In this document: piece by piece, positions 7,811 through 16,577 of the stretch
How the letters are laid out: each line of letters starts with the position of its first letter
Numbering within the stretch: position 1 is the first letter of the stretch
NCBI GenBank assembly: GCA_029863005.1
Contig: JAOTWF010000007.1
Span: 1-63,909 of the forward strand
Origin: Gammaproteobacteria bacterium
GTDB lineage: Bacteria > Pseudomonadota > Gammaproteobacteria > Acidiferrobacterales > Sulfurifustaceae
Direction of reading: 5' to 3'
DNA length: 63,909 nt
Notes under the pieces: generated by a model
Database searches by the model: none
Seen by the model: only the letters and a program-made list of their open reading frames with translations
Told to the model about the DNA's origin: nothing
Position numbers and translations under genes: made by a program

Positions 7811-8353
7811 ATGAGCAAAAGTACCAAAGCTCCATTCGTTCCCCTCTGCATCGCGGTGCTCACGGTATCGGACTCACGCACACGCGAGAATGACACCTCC
7901 GGCGATCTCATCGCAGAGCGGCTGACCAACGCCGGGCACAAGCTGGCGGCGCGCGCGATTCTGACGGACGACGTCAAGAAACTGCGCAAACAGTTACGCG
8001 CCTGGATGAAGGACAAGAACGTGGATGCGGTGATCTCGACCGGCGGTACGGGACTGACGAAACGCGATGTCACCCCCGAAGCGTTCGAACCGCTGTTCAC
8101 CAAACACATCCCCGGTTTCGGCGAGCTGTTCCGCTGGCTGTCCTTCGAGGAAATCGGCACTTCCACCATCGAGTCGCGCGCGCTGGCCGGTGTGGCCGAT
8201 GACACGCTGGTTTTCTGCTTGCCGGGTTCGACCGGTGCCTGTCGCACCGGCATGGACAGGATCATTCTGCCGCAGCTGAATGCCGCCACCGGTCCCTGCA
8301 ATCTCACTGGGATGCTGCCGCGCATCCGGCACGATCCCGCGCCTAAAATATAA
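7811..8353 (+). CDS. moaB: Molybdenum cofactor biosynthesis protein MoaB (adenylyltransferase-type)
   Basis: A 180-residue MoaB/Mog-fold protein with the full set of MoaB motifs: IAVLTVSDSRTRENDTSG, ISTGGTGLTKRDVTPEA, SFEEIGTSTIESRA and LPGSTGACRTG. It is closer to MoaB than to Mog in these segments. The family activates molybdopterin by adenylylation before MoeA inserts molybdenum. The gene begins 17 bases after the dnr-like gene and is followed by moaC, so these three are probably one transcript, tying cofactor supply to the anaerobic/NO regulator. Confidence 0.9.
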   Translation: MSKSTKAPFVPLCIAVLTVSDSRTRENDTSGDLIAERLTNAGHKLAARAILTDDVKKLRKQLRAWMKDKNVDAVISTGGTGLTKRDVTPEAFEPLFTKHIPGFGELFRWLSFEEIGTSTIESRALAGVADDTLVFCLPGSTGACRTGMDRIILPQLNAATGPCNLTGMLPRIRHDPAPKI

Positions 8354-8419
8354 TGACATTCTGAACGGGGCATATCGAAATAAGGCTTCCTTTTACAGGT
8401 TGAACAAAGGACTACATTC

Positions 8420-8893
8420 ATGATCAAGCTGACCCATCTCAAAGAGTCCGGCGAGGCCCACATGGTGGACGTGGGCGCGAAGGACGTTACGTCCCGCGAA
8501 GCGGTGGCCGAAGGCCTGATCCGCATGCAAGCGGAAACGCTCAGGCTCATCGTCGAAGGTGGACATAAAAAAGGCGATGTCCTGGCGGTCGCGCGCGTGG
8601 CCGGAATCATGGCGGCCAAAAAAACCGCGGAGCTCATCCCGCTGTGCCATGCCATTGCCCTCACAGCCGTTGACATCGAGTTGACCGCCGATGAAACAAA
8701 ATCGGCGGTGTATTGTCGCGCTACCGTGCGCACGCAAGCCCGGACCGGCGTGGAAATGGAAGCACTCGCCGCCGTGGAAATCGCTCTCCTGACCATATAT
8801 GACATGTGCAAAGGGATAGACCGTGGAATGACATTGACCGATATCGGTCTGGTTTCGAAAACCGGCGGCCGGTCCGGCCAGTGGCATCGCTGA
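8420..8893 (+). CDS. moaC: Cyclic pyranopterin monophosphate synthase MoaC
   Basis: A 157-residue Moa[20 protein letters not shown] at the start, the [13 protein letters not shown]-type segment, the catalytic [10 protein letters not shown] and the later [20 protein letters not shown] with CKGIDRG. With MoaA it converts GTP-derived 3',8-cH2GTP to cyclic pyranopterin monophosphate, the first stage of molybdopterin synthesis; moaA itself is not in the window. The length is normal and all of the usual conserved blocks are present. Confidence 0.96.
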   Translation: MIKLTHLKESGEAHMVDVGAKDVTSREAVAEGLIRMQAETLRLIVEGGHKKGDVLAVARVAGIMAAKKTAELIPLCHAIALTAVDIELTADETKSAVYCRATVRTQARTGVEMEALAAVEIALLTIYDMCKGIDRGMTLTDIGLVSKTGGRSGQWHR

Positions 8894-8976
8894 CAGGCGG
8901 ATTTCGAATACGGTTGTGACGCTAATTTGTCGGCGTTATGCTGTTGCTGGGAAATTCCCGTGCCAAGGAGTTAATT

Positions 8977-9177
8977 ATGGAAAAGAACATTGGCCAAGTG
9001 GACAAGACGCTGCGCGTCGTCATCGGGATTGCACTGCTGAGTCTGATTTTTATCCTCGAAGGAAACGCGCGCTGGTGGGGGCTGATCGGCATTGGCCCGA
9101 TACTCACGGTGGTCATGGGTTGGTGTCCGGCCTACACCCTGCTGGGCGTGAGCACCTGCAAGAGAAAGCCGTCCTGA
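8977..9177 (+). CDS. DUF2892 (YgaP-type) inner-membrane protein
   Basis: A 66-residue protein with the DUF2892 pattern: MEKNIGQVDKTLRVVIGIAL, a first membrane helix, GLIGIGPILTVVMGWCPAYT, and a conserved cysteine pair around the second helix. The domain occurs alone or fused to rhodanese (YgaP). Its function is unknown, though a link with sulfur or thiol handling has been proposed from the fusions. ATG 8977 has AAGGAG seven bases upstream and fits the family start; an in-frame upstream ATG at 8938 is less likely. Confidence 0.85.
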   Translation: MEKNIGQVDKTLRVVIGIALLSLIFILEGNARWWGLIGIGPILTVVMGWCPAYTLLGVSTCKRKPS

Positions 9178-9319
9178 CAATCGCGGCGTCGCGATCAGCG
9201 AAGAAAATTCGCCGGTAACGAGCGTGGCTATTCCAGCTTCGCTCATGCAATCCTGCGCGCGAGGACATACAATACACCCTCATCGAACGACCCCCTGAAA
9301 AAGGTTTGACCGAGCCTTC

Positions 9320-12300
9320 ATGCCCCGAACCGAATCGCCGCCAGCCCTGGTGCTCAATCACGGCCTGACCTTCGCTGATCTTTTCACTCCTGAAGGACTC
9401 GAGAGAATCGACAGGCTGTTCCTGACCGAGCTGCGTGCGAGCAACATCAAGGGGCACGACACCCTGTTGGCTTGGCGCGCCGGAACGCAAACCCTGTCGC
9501 CGCTCCAGGTGAGTGAGCTCCTGCTCGCGGCCGGGCCGGTGCTGGAAGATTTCATCATCAAGCTTTTCAACATCCATGAGGCGCTGGAGGAAATGCGGCA
9601 GCGCACGCTGACGCACGATCCGGTATTCCATTTCAAAAAATTCTTTGTGCAGCGGCGCGCGCGCCGGCGCCTGCTGAAAAAAGAGGAGTTTGAGAATTTC
9701 GCCGAGCTGGACAGCTGGCTCAGTCGTTCACTCCAACAGGCCGGGATCGACGATGCCGACCGCGAGCTGGCGACAGCGAAATACGGCGAGCAACTGCTGA
9801 AAGATGATAAAGCCCATGCCGAGGGCATTGAGAAACTCACGCGCTGGTGCCTGCGTGCCCTCACCGTCCCCGAGGGCAAGGCCGCCGTTAAAGGCTGGGT
9901 GAGTTTCCGGCTCCCGGAAGGCATCGATCACCAGAAACTGGTGCCCATCATTCCCGTGAACGATGACCTGGGACGTCTGGCCGGACCGCCGGAACGGCTG
10001 TGGGCACGCGATGGCTTCAAGCTCACCGATCCGCGCATGAACGCGCGCGAAATCCAGAATGAGATCCATTATTGCATTTACTGCCACGACCACGACGGAG
10101 ATTTCTGTTCCAAAGGTTTCCCCGAGAAAAAGGGAGCACCCGACAAGGGCCTCAAGGTCAATCCACTCGGTGTGACGCTCACCGGCTGCCCGCTGGATGA
10201 AAAGATCTCCGAGATGCACCTGTTGAAGAAATCGGGGCATGCCATCGCCGCGCTCGCCATGATCACGGTGGACAACCCCATGTGCGCCGCCACAGGTCAT
10301 CGCATCTGCAACGACTGCATGAAGGCCTGCATCTACCAGAAGCAGGATCCGGTAAATATCCCGCAGACCGAAACGCGCATCCTGACCGACGTGCTCGACC
10401 TGCCCTGGGGCGTGGAGATCTACGACCTGCTTATTCGCTGGAATCCGCTGCGTCCCAAACAATGGCTCCCGAAACCGTATAACGGACTGAAAATTCTGGT
10501 CCTGGGGATGGGACCGGCGGGCTTCACACTGGCGCATCACATGCTCATGGAAGGATTCGCCGTGGTCGGGGCGGAGGGCCTCAAAATCGAAGCCCTCCCG
10601 GAAAAACTGGTAAGCGAGCCGATTCGCGATTTTACGGTATTAGAGGAATCACTCGACACCCGCATCATGGCGGGCTTCGGCGGCGTGGCCGAATACGGCA
10701 TCACCAATCGCTGGGACAAGAATTTCCTAAAACTTATTTATCTCTCGCTCTCGCGCCGACAACACTTCCAGGTGTTTGGTGGTGTGCGCTTCGGCGGCAC
10801 ACTGACCGTCGAAGATGCCTGGGAACTCGGATTCGATCACATCGCCATCTGCATCGGCGCGGGCCTGCCGCAGGCACTGCCCGTGCCCGGCAGCCTCGCC
10901 CCCGGCATGCGCCAGGCGAACGATTTCCTCATGGCGTTGCAGCTGACCGGTGCCGCCAAGCATTCAAGCCTGGCCAATCTGCAAGTCCGTCTGCCAGCCG
11001 TGGTAATCGGCGGCGGTCTTACAGGCGTGGACACGGCCACGGAAATCCAGGCGTACTACATCGTGCAAGTTGAAAAGATGCTTGAGCGGTATGAGATGCT
11101 TTCCAAGGCCAAAGGTGAACCGACGGTCCGCGCCGGTCTCGATGCAGCCTCGCTCAATATCCTGGATGAATTCCTGACACACGGCCGCGCCGTGCGCGCG
11201 GAACGCCACCGCGCCAAGCAGGCCGGTGAACAACCCGATTTCGTGAAACTCATTCGCCAGTGGGGTGGCGTCACCATCACCTACCGCAAGGGCATGAACC
11301 AATCACCCGCCTACACCCGCAATCACGAAGAAATCATCAAGGCCTTTGAAGAAGGCATCTATTACGCCGAAGGGCTCGATCCGAAAGAGGCGCGCGTAGA
11401 CCCGGACGGCCAGGTCCAGGCCTTGGTGGCGAAACGCCTGCGGCCTGACGATAACGGGAAATGGAACGACACCGGCGAGGAAGTGACGATACCGGCGCGC
11501 GCGATTCTCGTGGCCACCGGCGCGCGCCCGAACGTGGCTTATGAATTCGAGCACAAGGGCCACTTCCACAAGGAACGCGGCCATTACCAGACGCATCATG
11601 ACTTGAACGGCAAGTTTGAGCCGGTGCCGGTGGCTCCCCACTGCAAGGTCAGCGACTTCGGACCGTTTACCTCTTATCGTAGCAAGCACGGACACCGTGT
11701 CAGTTTTCTCGGCGACACGCACCCAGTATTCCACGGTAGCGTGGTCAAGGCCATCGCCTCGGGCCTGCGCACCTATCCTAAAATTTTGGCGAGCCTCGGA
11801 TCCCGAATTAATCAGAAAGGTGACATCCGGGAATACCATCAATTCCGGCTGCGCATGGAGGAACTGCTGGCCGCGCGTGTGGAATCGGTCAAGCGCCTCA
11901 CACCCTCGGTGGTGGAACTTAAAGTGCGCGCGCCGATGGCAGCGAAGCGCTTCAAGGCCGGCCAATTTTTCCGCTTGCAGAATTTCGAGACGCGCTCGGC
12001 CGTGGTGGACGGAACCCGCCTGCAGACCGAGGCACTCGCCATGACCGGAGCGCGTGTGGACCCGGCCACGGGCATCGTTTCACTCGTGGTAATCGAGCGC
12101 GGCGCCAGCTCACGCCTGGTGGCGGCTTTGCAGCCCGGCGATCCGGTGGCACTCATGGGGCCGACCGGCGTGCGCGCGACGATTCCGCACGGCGGCGAAA
12201 CCATTCTCTTCATCGGCGGTCGCCATGGCGCGGCGCATGTGCAATCGACCGGCTTGGCGCTGCGCGAAAAAGGCAATCGCGTGCTATTCGTCGGTTGTTT

Positions 12301-12847
12301 CGATACGGCGCAGGATGTCTTTTGCCAAGATGAAATTGAGCAGGCCGCGGACACGGTGTTGTGGATAACGGCCGAGGGTCTGCCAATCACACCACGCCGT
12401 CCCCAGGACCACTCCGTCACGGCGCCCGTGCTGGAGGGAATCAGCCAATACGCCGCAGGCAAACTGGGCCATATTCCTATCCGGCTACAGGACGTCACGC
12501 GCGTTCAGGTGGTTGGGAGCAACCGGCTGGTGCGGCTGATCCGCGATGGCCGGGCCGGGGAACTTGCGCTTTATCTGACAAAAAACCAGATGACCACGGC
12601 TTCGATTTCAACGCCGATGCAATGTTGCCTGAAAGGTGTTTGCTCCCAGTGTCTGCAATGGCAGCGGGACCCCGCCACCGGCAAGCGCACCAAGGCGGTA
12701 TTTGGCTGCTCGTGGCAGGACCAGCCGCTCGATATCGTGGACCTGGACAACCTCGACGAGCGGCTATCCCAGAACCGGGTACAGGAACATCTCACCAACC
12801 AGTGGCTGGATTTCCTCCTTCTGCGTCATAATGGCGCCCGGGCTTAG
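9320..12847 (+). CDS. Large multidomain flavo-iron-sulfur oxidoreductase (GltD-like plus PyrK-like)
   Basis: A 1175-residue protein of several domains. Residues 1-250 resemble no domain I can name. A cysteine-rich region follows (C252, C255, C263, C290, then C322-x7-C330-x2-C333-x3-C337, read as a probable 4Fe-4S site as in GltD). Next is a two-dinucleotide-binding flavoprotein module with GMGPAG at 396-401, GGGLTG at 564-569 and ILVATGARPN. It ends with a ferredoxin-reductase-like module (about 860-1090) and a PyrK-type 2Fe-2S motif, C1103-x4-C1108-x2-C1111-x18-C1130. I infer a cytoplasmic NAD(P)H-linked electron-transfer enzyme, perhaps bifurcating or confurcating; the substrate is unknown. 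It stands alone, with no obvious operon partner. Confidence 0.8.
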   Translation: MPRTESPPALVLNHGLTFADLFTPEGLERIDRLFLTELRASNIKGHDTLLAWRAGTQTLSPLQVSELLLAAGPVLEDFIIKLFNIHEALEEMRQRTLTHDPVFHFKKFFVQRRARRRLLKKEEFENFAELDSWLSRSLQQAGIDDADRELATAKYGEQLLKDDKAHAEGIEKLTRWCLRALTVPEGKAAVKGWVSFRLPEGIDHQKLVPIIPVNDDLGRLAGPPERLWARDGFKLTDPRMNAREIQNEIHYCIYCHDHDGDFCSKGFPEKKGAPDKGLKVNPLGVTLTGCPLDEKISEMHLLKKSGHAIAALAMITVDNPMCAATGHRICNDCMKACIYQKQDPVNIPQTETRILTDVLDLPWGVEIYDLLIRWNPLRPKQWLPKPYNGLKILVLGMGPAGFTLAHHMLMEGFAVVGAEGLKIEALPEKLVSEPIRDFTVLEESLDTRIMAGFGGVAEYGITNRWDKNFLKLIYLSLSRRQHFQVFGGVRFGGTLTVEDAWELGFDHIAICIGAGLPQALPVPGSLAPGMRQANDFLMALQLTGAAKHSSLANLQVRLPAVVIGGGLTGVDTATEIQAYYIVQVEKMLERYEMLSKAKGEPTVRAGLDAASLNILDEFLTHGRAVRAERHRAKQAGEQPDFVKLIRQWGGVTITYRKGMNQSPAYTRNHEEIIKAFEEGIYYAEGLDPKEARVDPDGQVQALVAKRLRPDDNGKWNDTGEEVTIPARAILVATGARPNVAYEFEHKGHFHKERGHYQTHHDLNGKFEPVPVAPHCKVSDFGPFTSYRSKHGHRVSFLGDTHPVFHGSVVKAIASGLRTYPKILASLGSRINQKGDIREYHQFRLRMEELLAARVESVKRLTPSVVELKVRAPMAAKRFKAGQFFRLQNFETRSAVVDGTRLQTEALAMTGARVDPATGIVSLVVIERGASSRLVAALQPGDPVALMGPTGVRATIPHGGETILFIGGRHGAAHVQSTGLALREKGNRVLFVGCFDTAQDVFCQDEIEQAADTVLWITAEGLPITPRRPQDHSVTAPVLEGISQYAAGKLGHIPIRLQDVTRVQVVGSNRLVRLIRDGRAGELALYLTKNQMTTASISTPMQCCLKGVCSQCLQWQRDPATGKRTKAVFGCSWQDQPLDIVDLDNLDERLSQNRVQEHLTNQWLDFLLLRHNGARA

Positions 12848-12920
12848 TGGGGAACTCGTCAACCCGGCCATGTCTCTAACGTTGAACATACATTCGCCTT
12901 AATTTTATCTGGAGGTCTTC

Positions 12921-13370
12921 ATGCGCAATCTGGTTCCTGTAAGTGCTATCACCGTCCTGCTACTGGCGGGCTGCGCCGGCGGTCTTGGCAGCGGCGATTA
13001 CGAACGTGGACAAACGCGCGGGGTCCAGGAAGTCCAGATGGGCACGGTGGAATCCGTGCGCGAGGTTAAGATCGAAGGCACCAAAACCGGCATCGGTAGC
13101 ACCGCGGGCGCCGTCGTCGGCGGCGTCGCCGGCAGCGATGTGGGCGGCGGCAAGGGCCGGATTGTAGGTGGCGTCCTGGGCGCGGTCGTCGGCGGTGTCG
13201 CCGGCGCGGCGGTGGAAGAAGGCACCACTCGCCAGAAAGGCATTGAAGTCACCGTCAAGCTCGACGGCGGACGGATGATTGCCGTGACGCAAGCAGCGGA
13301 TGAGGAATTCAAGGTCGGTGACCGCGTGCGCATCCTCTCGGGGAGTGGCGTTACGCGCGTAACGCATTAA
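12921..13370 (+). CDS. Glycine-zipper outer-membrane lipoprotein (SlyB-like)
   Basis: A 149-residue lipoprotein: signal peptide with lipobox LLAGC (lipidated C18), a 2TM glycine-zipper block of alternating G-A-V-V-G-G-V-A-G repeats at about residues 55-95, and a C-terminal beta-rich part ending VGDRVRILSG. This is the SlyB/PcpY type of outer-membrane lipoprotein thought to support envelope integrity. GGAGG lies eight bases before the ATG, and a strong hairpin terminator follows, so it is probably monocistronic. Confidence 0.85.
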   Translation: MRNLVPVSAITVLLLAGCAGGLGSGDYERGQTRGVQEVQMGTVESVREVKIEGTKTGIGSTAGAVVGGVAGSDVGGGKGRIVGGVLGAVVGGVAGAAVEEGTTRQKGIEVTVKLDGGRMIAVTQAADEEFKVGDRVRILSGSGVTRVTH

Positions 13371-13391
13371 AAATATTTCATTTGCCTATTA

Positions 13392-13417
13392 AAGCCGCCT
13401 ATTCGGGCGGCTTTTTT
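13392..13417 (+). terminator. Rho-independent terminator of the SlyB-like gene
   Basis: AAGCCGCC and GGCGGCTT form an eight-base-pair stem with a short loop, followed by a run of T. It sits 21 bases after the lipoprotein stop codon. On the other strand only a weak T-run follows, so it serves mainly the plus strand. Confidence 0.85.
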
Positions 13418-13444
13418 ATTGGGCGACCGCAAGACGCTTAAGGG

Positions 13445-13645
13445 TTATTTCCGGAACAGCCAGACAATCAGCGACAACACCAAGCTGATCAGAATCATCG
13501 TCGTGATCGGAAAATAGAAACGGAAATTCTCGCGCTCAACCACGAAATCCCCCGGCAGGCGTCCGAGGCCAAGTTTGACGAGCCACGGCCAGGCCAATCC
13601 CGCCACGATCAGGATAACGCCGAGGGTAACCAGAATTCGTGTCAT
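13445..13645 (-). CDS. DUF2905 small membrane protein
   Basis: A 66-residue protein with two membrane helices separated by GRLPGDFVVERENFRFYFPI, the signature of DUF2905. The function is unknown. ATG 13645 overlaps the stop of the upstream patatin gene by four bases (ATGA), so the two are translationally coupled. A longer frame upstream inside the patatin gene is not DUF2905-like. Confidence 0.85.
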   Translation of the reverse strand: MTRILVTLGVILIVAGLAWPWLVKLGLGRLPGDFVVERENFRFYFPITTMILISLVLSLIVWLFRK

Positions 13646-14796
13646 GCGGTTTCCATTTCCAGAAATCGCAGAATTTCTTCCCGGCGATGCATCGCGTCCC
13701 GGTGCCCCAAACTGATCAGCTCGCGGCAAAAAGGTTTTTCAAACAGCAGATAACTGACCAAATTCGATCCATTGCGGTTGAAAGCACCGAGACCGCGCAG
13801 CAAAAACCGAATGGCGCGTGGCAGATGATGCGCATGGCGTGCAGCGATTTTCTCAATATCTTCGCTCGGGGAAATCACCAGCACATCGACATTGCGCAAA
13901 GCCACACCGCCCTCACGCAATTGCTCGGTAGAGATGAGGCTGATGGTTTTGTTGATGCGCTGCAGACGCTCGAGATCCGCCTCGAGGCTATCCAGGAAAA
14001 TACTGTTCAGCACGTGTCCGGCGATTTGCGCGAGCGAGGGATATTCAGCGGGTACTCCGCGCTCTGGTGTCGGACTTTCATACCGCACGCCTACCACCAG
14101 CACCCGATTTGCGCCCAGATGCAGCGCAGGGCTGATGGGGGCGATCTGGCGCATGGAACCATCACCGAAATATTCACGGTTGATTTTCTCTGCGGAGAAA
14201 ACGAAGGGAATCGCGGAGGACGCCATGAGATGGTCGATGGTGATGTTGGCCACACTGCCGACACGCCGCGCGCGGCGCCAAGTGCCCAACGAAGACACGC
14301 CCTGAAAAAAAGTCACGGATTGCCCCGAGTCGTAGCCCGAGGCCGTGACGCTCAGCGCATGCAGGGCACCGGCGTCAATCGACTTCTGTATTCGGGCGCA
14401 AGGCATGGTCTGCTTCAGCAGACGCCGCAGCGGCGCGCGGTCGAGCAGTGCATGCGGATTGCGCCGGCCCAGCCCCCCCAGCATCAAGGCTGCCGCCCAG
14501 CGCAGCCCGTTCGCAATCACGCCCGGTGTATCGGCACGGAAAACCTGATGCACGCTAAAATTGCGCCACACGTAATTGAGGCGCCGCACGCCTTCCTGGA
14601 ATCGGGTGGCGTAGATCGCGAGCGTGGTGGCATTGATGGCACCGGCCGAACTGCCGCAGAGGATAGGAAACGGATTCGGGGATTCCCGTGGAAGCATTTC
14701 CGCGATGGCCTTGAGCACGCCCACCTGGTAGGCCGCGCGCGCGCCACCGCCGGCCAGAATCAGACCTACCTTGGATTTATCCACCTCGTCCTTCAT
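13642..14796 (-). CDS. Patatin-like phospholipase
   Basis: A 384-residue patatin-domain protein: oxyanion-hole motif LILAGGGARAAYQVGVLKA, nucleophile in GSSAG (about residue 48) and the catalytic aspartate in YFGDGSMR (about residue 216). These form the Ser-Asp dyad of patatin phospholipases/acyl hydrolases. The C-terminal 150 residues are typical of the bacterial cytoplasmic or membrane-associated subgroup. No signal peptide is visible. It forms a two-gene operon with the DUF2905 gene. The substrate is unknown. Confidence 0.88.
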   Translation of the reverse strand: MKDEVDKSKVGLILAGGGARAAYQVGVLKAIAEMLPRESPNPFPILCGSSAGAINATTLAIYATRFQEGVRRLNYVWRNFSVHQVFRADTPGVIANGLRWAAALMLGGLGRRNPHALLDRAPLRRLLKQTMPCARIQKSIDAGALHALSVTASGYDSGQSVTFFQGVSSLGTWRRARRVGSVANITIDHLMASSAIPFVFSAEKINREYFGDGSMRQIAPISPALHLGANRVLVVGVRYESPTPERGVPAEYPSLAQIAGHVLNSIFLDSLEADLERLQRINKTISLISTEQLREGGVALRNVDVLVISPSEDIEKIAARHAHHLPRAIRFLLRGLGAFNRNGSNLVSYLLFEKPFCRELISLGHRDAMHRREEILRFLEMETA

Positions 14797-14901
14797 GTCA
14801 CCATAGCGTCGCAGGATTCCTTGTTCTTTCAGACGCCGCTTCCATGCTTCGTTTATGATTGTCCCATCGCATCATTATTATAGTTAACGGAGGCTAAAGC
14901 C

Positions 14902-15342
14902 ATGGCGAACCTCGGACATGTCGTTTTTTACGTGCGCGACCTGGATAAATCCACGGCGTTCTACCGCGACGTGGTGGGGCTGAAGTTGGTTGGCCGGATA
15001 TTCAACGGCCGGGCGTCGATGTTGACAGGTGGATCCACGCACCATGAACTGTTGCTCATCGAAGTCGGCGCCGCCCCCGGTCCCTTGCAGGGCAAACATA
15101 TCGGCCTGTATCACGTCGGCTGGAAGATCGGCGAGAACCTCGATGACCTGCGCCGGGCCCATGAACGTATCCTCGCCAGTGGCTACGACATCGATGGAAT
15201 GTCCGACCACACCGTGAGCCAGAGCCTGTATCTGCACGATCCGGACGGGAACGAAATCGAACTTTTCACCGACGACCCAAGTGTGGACTGGCGCCGGTCG
15301 CGGGAATGGATGGAAGTACCGGTTAAACCACTAACTCTTTGA
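14902..15342 (+). CDS. VOC superfamily protein (glyoxalase/dioxygenase fold)
   Basis: A 146-residue protein with paired beta-alpha-beta-beta-beta modules: HVVFYVRDLDKSTAFYRDVV at the N-terminus and LYLHDPDGNEIELFTDDP in the second half, the pattern of metal-dependent VOC enzymes (CatE-like extradiol dioxygenases, glyoxalase I, fosfomycin-type thiol transferases). Putative metal ligands are H6, the middle H of YHVGW and the final E of EIELF. The reaction cannot be assigned. GGAGG precedes the ATG by ten bases; the gene stands alone. Confidence 0.8.
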   Translation: MANLGHVVFYVRDLDKSTAFYRDVVGLKLVGRIFNGRASMLTGGSTHHELLLIEVGAAPGPLQGKHIGLYHVGWKIGENLDDLRRAHERILASGYDIDGMSDHTVSQSLYLHDPDGNEIELFTDDPSVDWRRSREWMEVPVKPLTL

Positions 15343-15455
15343 CTCAAGCTTTATCAGTCTTAAAGATTTAAGTTGAGAACAGTCATCGGATATTCGGTAC
15401 AGGTTCGGCATGATCTGATAGACTGCAAACATTGTATTGAGCGAGGTCATTCTCG

Positions 15456-15716
15456 ATGGTCACGCGAGTCACGGAAGCGATGGTTTACGATGCGCTTAAG
15501 AAGGTCATCGACCCGGAGCTTAAGCACAATATCGTCGAACTGGGTTTCATCCAGGACATGGACATTGTCGATGATTACGTGCATCTTGAAATCCAGCTCA
15601 CCACGCCCTACTGTCCCTACGCGGAGAACATCGTGTCGGATATCCGGCGTGCCGTGGAAGGCATCGAAGGCGTGACGCGCGTCGAGGTCGAGCGCGCCTG
15701 CATGAAAGAATCCTGA
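15456..15716 (+). CDS. DUF59/MIP18 family Fe-S assembly protein (PaaD/SufT-like)
   Basis: An 86-residue protein with the MIP18/DUF59 core: VYDALKKVIDPELKHNIVEL at the start, then TTPYCPYAENIVSDIRRAVE with the single conserved cysteine, and a final IEGVTRVEVE. Stand-alone members such as SufT assist iron-sulfur cluster maturation. The usual second residue pattern of PaaD is missing, so a SufT-like role is more likely than phenylacetate degradation. No suf gene is adjacent; a second Fe-S carrier appears at 51072. Confidence 0.8.
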   Translation: MVTRVTEAMVYDALKKVIDPELKHNIVELGFIQDMDIVDDYVHLEIQLTTPYCPYAENIVSDIRRAVEGIEGVTRVEVERACMKES

Positions 15717-15827
15717 AAACGGCATGCCTTGCTCCTGCCCCGGCAGATTTTGACGATTCATTGGTGGCTGTTCCTCCCGCTCTTGCCTAAACTTGTCTCG
15801 CCGCATTCGTTTCCTAACGTTTAATTC

Positions 15828-16487
15828 ATGAGCATGCCGTACACTGACCGTACTCTGGCACTGGCGGGTCTGTTCCAGGCCGCGCGCCTGGCACAGCAAC
15901 TGGCGCGCGAAGGGCGCGCCGAACCAGGCGCGTTCGCGGCGAGCATTCTAAGCCTGATGCTAATCGATGCGCCCAGTACCGACGCGGTGTACGGGGGGGC
16001 CCGGGGGGTGACGACGGGATTGGAACAGCTCCGAAGCAAATTAACCGGCAATACCCAGCCCAACGATGCCGAATTGGCCCGCTATGTCATCGCCATGATC
16101 CATCTCGAGGGACAGTTGCGACGTCAGACCGACATGCAGGAGGTCATTCGTCGGGGGATCGAGGCGGCGCGCGAACAAATGAAATTCTTTGAGGCAACCG
16201 AAAACGACGAAACGGTACATCCGCGACTCGTCGAAAAACTCGCCGATCTCTATACCCAGACCATCAGCACGCTCTCCCCGCGCATCATGGTCAATGGCGA
16301 GCACGGCCATCTGAGCAATCCATCGATCGCCGCCAAGGTCCGCGCGGTTTTGTTCGCTGGCATTCGCGCAGCATTTCTCTGGCACCAGCTCGGCGGCAAC
16401 CGCTGGCAATTGCTGTTCAGCCGCCGGAAGATTGCCGTGGAAGCTGGAAACATCCTTGAAAATCTGGAAGCAACCCGCACGAACTAG
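15828..16487 (+). CDS. hflD: HflD homologue (high-frequency lysogenisation protein)
   Basis: A 219-residue helical protein matching HflD: DRTLALAGLFQAARLAQQLA at the N-terminus, the middle YVIAMIHLEGQLRRQ and the C-terminal VRAVLFAGIRAAFLWHQLGG followed by RRKIAVEA. It is a peripheral inner-membrane protein that in E. coli binds phage lambda CII; its normal cellular role is unclear. In most gammaproteobacteria hflD follows mnmA, but here no mnmA is next to it and the upstream neighbour is the DUF59 gene. Confidence 0.92.
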   Translation: MSMPYTDRTLALAGLFQAARLAQQLAREGRAEPGAFAASILSLMLIDAPSTDAVYGGARGVTTGLEQLRSKLTGNTQPNDAELARYVIAMIHLEGQLRRQTDMQEVIRRGIEAAREQMKFFEATENDETVHPRLVEKLADLYTQTISTLSPRIMVNGEHGHLSNPSIAAKVRAVLFAGIRAAFLWHQLGGNRWQLLFSRRKIAVEAGNILENLEATRTN

Positions 16488-16577
16488 CGACCAAGTTTAC
16501 TTCTGCCGCTTCGCGAATTTTACTGTGGGGCATGACACGCCGGGCCGGGGTAATCGACGGCCGGCTGTTGGGTTGAC

